Source: Corythucha ciliata (lineage: Eukaryota > Arthropoda > Insecta > Hemiptera > Tingidae). From it: a stretch of 64,000 bases of DNA. A program made the position numbers and the translations under genes. The stretch is from positions 9,300,001 to 9,364,000 of the forward strand of contig CM075941.1 in NCBI GenBank assembly GCA_038030265.1, in the 5' to 3' direction. This document shows positions 59,236-64,000 of this stretch, piece by piece (within the stretch, counting starts at the first letter, position 1; each line of letters starts with the position of its first letter). Below the pieces are notes generated by a model that was given only the letters and a program-made list of their open reading frames with translations, searched no databases and was not told the DNA's origin.

Positions 59236-59846
59236 ATTTCAATTGAAATTGAAATTTATTCAATTGAATTTGAATTTATTCAATTTTCGGTTATTTTATC
59301 GTTTTAAATATTCATAATTAAAATGTGCTTATTAGGTCATTTTTTTTAGCCAACCTTCCTCCCTCCCCCCCCCCATCATTTTGCTAGACGCGCCCTAAGG
59401 ACACGGCGCCCCCGGGCGGTTGCCCGGCTCGCTCCTCCTAAAGCTGGCACTGATGGTTGATCTCAACCAAGTCGGAGAGAAAAACCGCATACAATGATCA
59501 CAATCTGCTTTGCTGGGCTCTGAATCTAACGAGGTAGAATGCCTAAGTCCCCGATCAAGTCCTAGCGCCCAGTGCCCTGAAGATTGCAACGAGACCATAA
59601 AATCGGTATTGGAGCAGGTATAAGACATCAAAGTAGGGAAAAAATGTACGCAGCTTGGGGACTGAGGCACAAAATGCTGCGGCAGGCCTTTAGAGTACGT
59701 GTATTCTGGGTGTTCTCAATGAGTGAATTTTGAACCAACCGCTAAGCTATACGCTATAAAACAGCCTTGTGTCTTGAGTCATGGATTAAAGGGTGTCCCG
59801 GTTTTGAGAAAACCCTACTTGATAGGTGTTCTCATTTGCCTCATTG
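59236..59846. other. Spacer inside the hAT-like element
   Basis: C-run near 59367 followed by a GC-rich stretch; no recognisable gene. The 91-codon minus-strand frame at 59395-59670 has no domain. Confidence 0.5.
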
Positions 59847-60316
59847 AAGTGATGCACGAGACCGAGACTTAGCATCTCGGTCTCGGTTTCGGTCGTTAGC
59901 AAGATGATCTCCGTCTCGTACTTAAAAAGTCGGCCGTATAGGTCTAGTCAAATCGCTGAAAACTCGTGTGGGGTATTCTATTAGAGGGTTATCGATCCCC
60001 TCCCCCCTTTGAAAGGTCTCCGATTTGCCCTTTGATGCTTGATGCTATGTGTGTAGGTCACAGTATTCCAAACTTGAGAAATTAGAGGCACGCTATTTCT
60101 GCACGAAACGAATCGAATTCGGGCCGGTCTTCGGTCCGGGCTAAAGACCCAAACCGGTTTCCGGAGAGGGGAGCATTAGATTGGGTTCATTTGTTGTGTA
60201 AAAAGATCTACTCCGGCACTATATGCATCGTGCTTTTTGGATCACACCGAGACCGAGAAAATGAGAAGTCTCGGTCTCGGTCCGGAAAATGCAATCTCGA
60301 TCTCGGTGCATCACTG
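59847..60316. mobile_element. Second GTCTCG-ended hAT-like element
   Basis: 470 bp with ends AGTGATGCACGAGACCGAG and CTCGGTGCATCACTG, homologous to the element at 44373-44898. The flanks share TCATTG (8-mers CTCATTGA and TTCATTGT), consistent with an aged 8-bp duplication. Non-coding. Confidence 0.8.
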
Positions 60317-60539
60317 TTCATTGTACCTATGCTATAATAGGCCAGTTCCGGGATTCTGTAGGCTTACCTTACGGACCATTACCGAGAAAAATTAATCTGT
60401 CAAAGCTGGGATCCGTCAAAGAGTTGGGGGGGGGGGAGCAGTCATCGGCCCTCCGGCCGCACTAGCCCTCCGGCCCTTCGGGCTCAGCCCGATCGCCCAC
60501 CCCCTGTATCCGCCCCTGGTCCTGCTGATCAATCATACT

Positions 60540-60870
60540 GGTGGACCCACCGCTTTGTCCGGAACCGACTACGGTCATATTGGTGGCCCACCAGTTTGTC
60601 CGAAGGAGTCTCCGGGGCATTCTGGTGGCCCACCAATTTGTCCGATACACTACGGACAAATTGGTGGTTTCACCCACCAATATGACCGCCCACCAATATG
60701 TCCGAAGTGTTTCGGACAAATTGGTGGGTGAGTGAATTTGTCTCATCCACCAATATGACCGCCCAGCAATTTGTCCGATGCACAACGGGCATATTGGTGG
60801 GTGCGGGAATTCCTTCCACTACCGCACCCACCAATTTGTCCACCCACCAATATGACAGCGACTCTAGTAC
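60540..60870. repeat. Minisatellite of alternating CCACCAATWTGWCCG units
   Basis: About fifteen copies of a roughly 15-bp unit in both orientations, so neighbouring units form hairpins (for example ATTTGTCCG...CGGACAAAT around 60640-60665). Starts just right of the hAT-like element. Open frames across it are repeat artefacts rich in NWW. Confidence 0.85.
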
Positions 60871-60978
60871 ACATCAGGGTGTAGTCCAAGAACAAGATGC
60901 TGCTAATAAGAGCGTGTAACAAACATATTTCTAAAAAAGTTGCGACAAGCCAAAAATACAGAAAATGGCTGATTCTGA

Positions 60979-61120
60979 TAGCGTTCCCCATTTGCACAAT
61001 ATTCTGCATTTGGGCAGTTCATTTCCACCCGTCTTCACTGAATTAAATCATATGTTAGTGGACAAGACGGGTGGAAATGAATAGCCCCGTTGCAGAATTT
61101 TGTCCAAATGGGGAACGCTA
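60979..61120. repeat. 142-bp near-perfect hairpin
   Basis: Left arm TAGCGTTCCCCATTTG...CATTTCCACCCGTCTT pairs with the right arm AAGACGGGTGGAAATG...CAAATGGGGAACGCTA. Arms are about 60 bp with a loop of about 20 bp. It could be a small MITE or a transcribed hairpin precursor. No target duplication is obvious. Confidence 0.85.
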
Positions 61121-62374
61121 TAAGAAAGCGAAAAGGAATTTAGAAAATGTTGCATAGCTACTCTAGTCCCAAATGACGTGCCCAAACCCGGCGTTTTCTC
61201 CGAGAATCTCATTATTGTACACGCTGTAGAAACGAGACAAAATTTAAATCCTGAAGGACTTGACCACAGGGATGTTTCTGGAAGAAAGATAGAACAGCCG
61301 AAGAGGTAATACAATTATCAACGATATTGTTCGATTTTTTAAAAAAATATGGTGGGCTCCTGTTTGAATTTTTTTAAAAATTGAAAACAGGTCAGTCACC
61401 CTTTTCCCTTTCTTTAGAAATGAAAAGCCGTTTGCCCCTATTTAAGAGATCATAAATCCTCCGTAACTGTCCACTCTATACCTCCTTCTGAAGCCACTGT
61501 TAGTGCAAGTTTAGTGCTCAGTGAAATACAACTTTCGTTTTTCATGGAAAAAAAAAAAAAAATGTCGCTTTCATTCCTTTGTACCCGGACCCGGGGTACT
61601 GCAAATGAACAGTATGACCAGTTCAGAGTCAACGATTCAACGACGATAGAGAAAACGGGAAACGTTTCAATTCTTGCAAAAAGGGTGGGTTTGACCTGTT
61701 ATGACTCGAAAAAGTTTTGTTGAAAGAAGCCGTAAACTGTTAAATGAAGAGAAGAAGTAAAAGTTGTCCTGGGAGAAGCACTGGGGGACGTTTACCTCGG
61801 CCCTTTGGTGCAAACAATGAAAACGTAAATTGGTCTCGCTTGAAATGAACAGATACGCTTTGCACATTAAAACAGCGGCTGGTAGTAAGGGGTGAGGGGT
61901 AGTCTTTAGTGTGACAATAAGTAAAAGTTGACCCTTTACCGGTTCGGTGACCATAGAGATAAAGAGGAACAAGTGAATGTTGCATGTTAAAAGGAGGAAA
62001 TATGGTTCTGCGTATAGTTCTTCATGGACAGGCATTAAATAAATAAGGTTACGCAAAGGACGCGACCACCAACCAGTCTTTTAAGAGTAAGAGACCTCGT
62101 ATATAAAAATGTAATGTTTACGAGTAAGTTGGAGTACAAAGCTACAATCCTGGCCGATTTTCGACGATCTTCCCACGCGCACATCAAATAATTATCAATG
62201 AAAAATGTATCTGAATGCGTGTGAAATATTCAACTTGTGAATTTGTAGCCAAGGATAGTAACGATAACTTGGCTAGAGAGCTCAAGTGGTTGTTCTGACA
62301 AGACCAGAGGATTTTAAAGAGCGCACCTACATGAAGGGTATATCAATCCATGTTTAACGTAAATAAGCTGCAAG
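61121..62374. other. Intergenic DNA, no gene seen
   Basis: AT-rich; open frames up to 129 codons on the minus strand (61667-62056) show no domain or signature. Confidence 0.45.
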
Positions 62375-62890
62375 TGCAAGGTTTTCTCAGTTTTAGCGGT
62401 GAAATCGCAGGATTTTTCAAATGCATCCGCGCGAATTAGCATTTTTTTTCTCTAATTTTAGCAGCCCTATTCTCGCTTTTTCCTCATTTAAGCAGTGAAT
62501 TATCGTTTTTCTTCACTCCTTAGTCCTGTGGATTAGTGCACTTTTTCTCTGTTCTATAGACGCGTATTTACCACGTTTCCGGACTTTGACCCGCGAATTG
62601 GCAGATGTTATGTCAAATTGATCCGCAAATCAGCGTTTTGTTCATTTTAGCTGCAGATGAGCGTGCATTTTCTCAATTGTAGATGCGATTTATTTCCTAA
62701 TTTTAGTAGCGAATTATTTCTCAATGTCAGTCATAACAATTACCATTCTTCCTTGATTTCAGCAGATTTTCTCGAATTATCCAATATTTATAATTTTTCT
62801 CCATTTTAGCTGTGAATGAGCGCGTTGTGTCAACTGTAGCAGCGATTAACGCATTTATCTGAAATTTAGACTCGAATTAGCGCCCACCAA
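62375..62890 (-). repeat. Satellite A, inverted block
   Basis: Reverse units, more diverged than most, ending near 62890. Confidence 0.8.
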
Positions 62891-63039
62891 GTGTTCTGCG
62901 AACTTCGCTTCTAACCACCACAAAATATAGATTGCATTGATTGTGGGGGTACGTTACATAGTAAGTGCGTGAACATCGACAGGGAGGACTTCGGGTTGAT
63001 TGATAAATCGACATTACACTTGTCCTAACTGTTCTGCTG

Positions 63040-63742
63040 CAGCTAGGAGGGCGAGAGGGGATGATACACCCATCAGATCATCTGCATCTCGAGCTACCGA
63101 GGTTGTATCTGCGGGGGTTGAGGGGTGCATGACGAGTGGCTGGGACTCTGCAGGAGCTCCGTGCATTGCGTGAGGAGGTTGCTGCACTTCGGGGCGGCCT
63201 GAGAGGACTTCCAGAGAGAATTGTCCACCTGGAAGAGAGATTTGAGGTAATGGAAAAAAAAAAAAAAAAAATTGCCGCTTTGAGAGAGATGAGAACAAGG
63301 AGCTCTATTCTCGAACAGGCAGCTATAGGGATAACGTTATGGAGATAAGGGGCGTCCCAAAGCGAAAAGGAGAGAATCTCCTTGAAGTTCTCGTTAATCA
63401 TCTCAATGGCGCTTGGAGTGAGGCTAGAGCCAGCTGACGTAACGAGTGCCTTTAGAGCGCCGCGTTCCGACCGCGGGCAGGGCCCGGACCAGCGCCCCTA
63501 GGGTCCTCCTCCCATAATTGTCTCTTTCACGTCGAAACGAACAAAGGAATACCTTCTGGGGAAGCGTCGCGTTAAGCAGGTCTTTCACCAGATTTTTCAA
63601 TCTTGCAAGGGAGCTTCGCTGGAAAAAATTAATCGATTTCGCCTGGGTCCGCGACGGGAAGATCATGGTTTGTCGGAAGAAGGGGGAGAGAGTCGTTGTC
63701 GTCAGCAGAGCTTCGGATCTTCATGTCTTCAGCCAATTATAG
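63040..63742 (+). pseudogene. LINE ORF1 (RNA-binding protein), frameshifted
   Basis: A coiled coil (LQELRALREEVAALRGGLRG, then LEERFEVMEK) leads into an A-run at 63256-63273. In another frame this is followed by an RRM-like stretch (VMEIRGVPKRKGENLLEVL), then a CTD-like part with PIIVSFTSKRTKEYLL and finally FAWVRDGKIMV, the usual end of such ORF1 proteins. The order matches ORF1 of L1/CR1-like LINEs, which coats element RNA as a chaperone. At least two frame changes are present. The A-run may be a mutated tract or an assembly error. Confidence 0.7.
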
Positions 63743-63785
63743 CAATCACTTTTTTGTGTTAATTCATTATTAAATCGATCAAAAA

Positions 63786-64000
63786 ATGGACCGGGATACT
63801 CTTCTCGAATGCCTGCTTTTTGAGATAACCGTGAACAGGAGTCCCGTCTGTGTTGATGTAGTTTATAGGCCACCCCGCGTCCCTTTTAGCAATGCACTCG
63901 GGAGTGTGCTGTCTTCTCTGCGAACCAGATACGAGCATTTCTTTCTCCTTGGGGACTTAAATTTGGGTCTTATAGTCGAGATTTGAATGACACCTCTGTC
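63786..64000 (+). pseudogene. LINE ORF2 endonuclease fragment, runs off the window
   Basis: The frame from 63786 has CVDVVYRPPRVPF and HFFLLGDLNLG, the central and later blocks of an AP-type endonuclease of non-LTR elements. The first roughly 150 residues of a normal endonuclease are missing between the ORF1 end (63742) and here, so this copy has an internal deletion. The frame stops at 63986; the remainder lies beyond the window. Confidence 0.75.

Larger units (their letters stand above)
56376..60518. mobile_element. 4.1-kb hAT-like element carrying satellite
   Basis: Left end CAGGGGCGGATACA and right end GTATCCGCCCCTG are inverted repeats, flanked by a perfect 8-bp GTCCTGCT duplication (56368-56375 and 60519-60526). 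Both features fit hAT insertions. It encodes no transposase. Inside are a 495-bp fold-back MITE, an inverted and a forward block of satellite A, and a 470-bp GTCTCG-ended element. The satellite therefore travelled as internal cargo or expanded inside after insertion. Confidence 0.85.

Noticed and set aside
59395..59670. 91-codon minus-strand frame
   Set aside because: GC-rich spacer inside the hAT-like element with no domain or start context.
60541..60919. NWW-rich protein frames
   Set aside because: They are translations of the CCACCAATWTGWCCG minisatellite.

Overview
The window is eukaryotic, repeat-dominated DNA, most likely from an arthropod. The evidence is a single-exon long-type Toll receptor of the Toll-6/7/8/18-wheeler class, a BEL/Pao retrotransposon, several RNase H-bearing non-LTR elements, pogo-like and hAT-like DNA transposons, a tRNA-derived SINE and many MITE-like inverted repeats. 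The species cannot be named from the sequence. There are no operons or bacterial signals.

Only one host gene is convincing: a Toll-family receptor on the minus strand (22861-26733, 1290 aa) with signal peptide, two LRR blocks with cysteine caps, one membrane helix and a cytoplasmic TIR domain.

Layout. 1-20260: unique AT-rich DNA alternating with long arrays of a very degenerate satellite of about 29-31 bp, which repeatedly reverses orientation. 20260-28157: the Toll gene and its flanks. 28158-38965: a pogo-like DNA transposon (terminal repeats rich in GGGGTAATAAGAGAC) whose transposase gene is split by a young BEL/Pao element (29804-37074, 537-bp LTRs, 5-bp target duplication TCAAT). A 495-bp non-LTR fragment is in turn inserted in the BEL pol gene, giving a three-level nest. 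39000-48477: satellite, decayed LINE pieces, hAT-like ends, a 770-bp element with a CATAAG duplication, a TA-flanked MITE and a SINE. 48478-55632: a 7.15-kb DNA transposon with 19-bp terminal inverted repeats, an 11-bp motif repeated nine times, and a large DDE-like transposase of a class I cannot assign; a LINE is inserted in it. 56376-60518: a 4.1-kb hAT-like unit with a perfect 8-bp target duplication that carries satellite arrays inside it. 60540-62890: palindromic minisatellite, hairpin and satellite. 62940-64000: the 5' part of a non-LTR retrotransposon running off the window.

The main message is about mobile DNA. The satellite arrays appear to be cargo of hAT-like elements, shown cleanly in one case and suggested by CAG-type ends beside other arrays. 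The transposase of the 7.15-kb element appears to share a C-terminal domain with the pogo-like transposase. Almost every mobile coding region carries stops, frameshifts or deletions, so the copies seen here are mostly dead.
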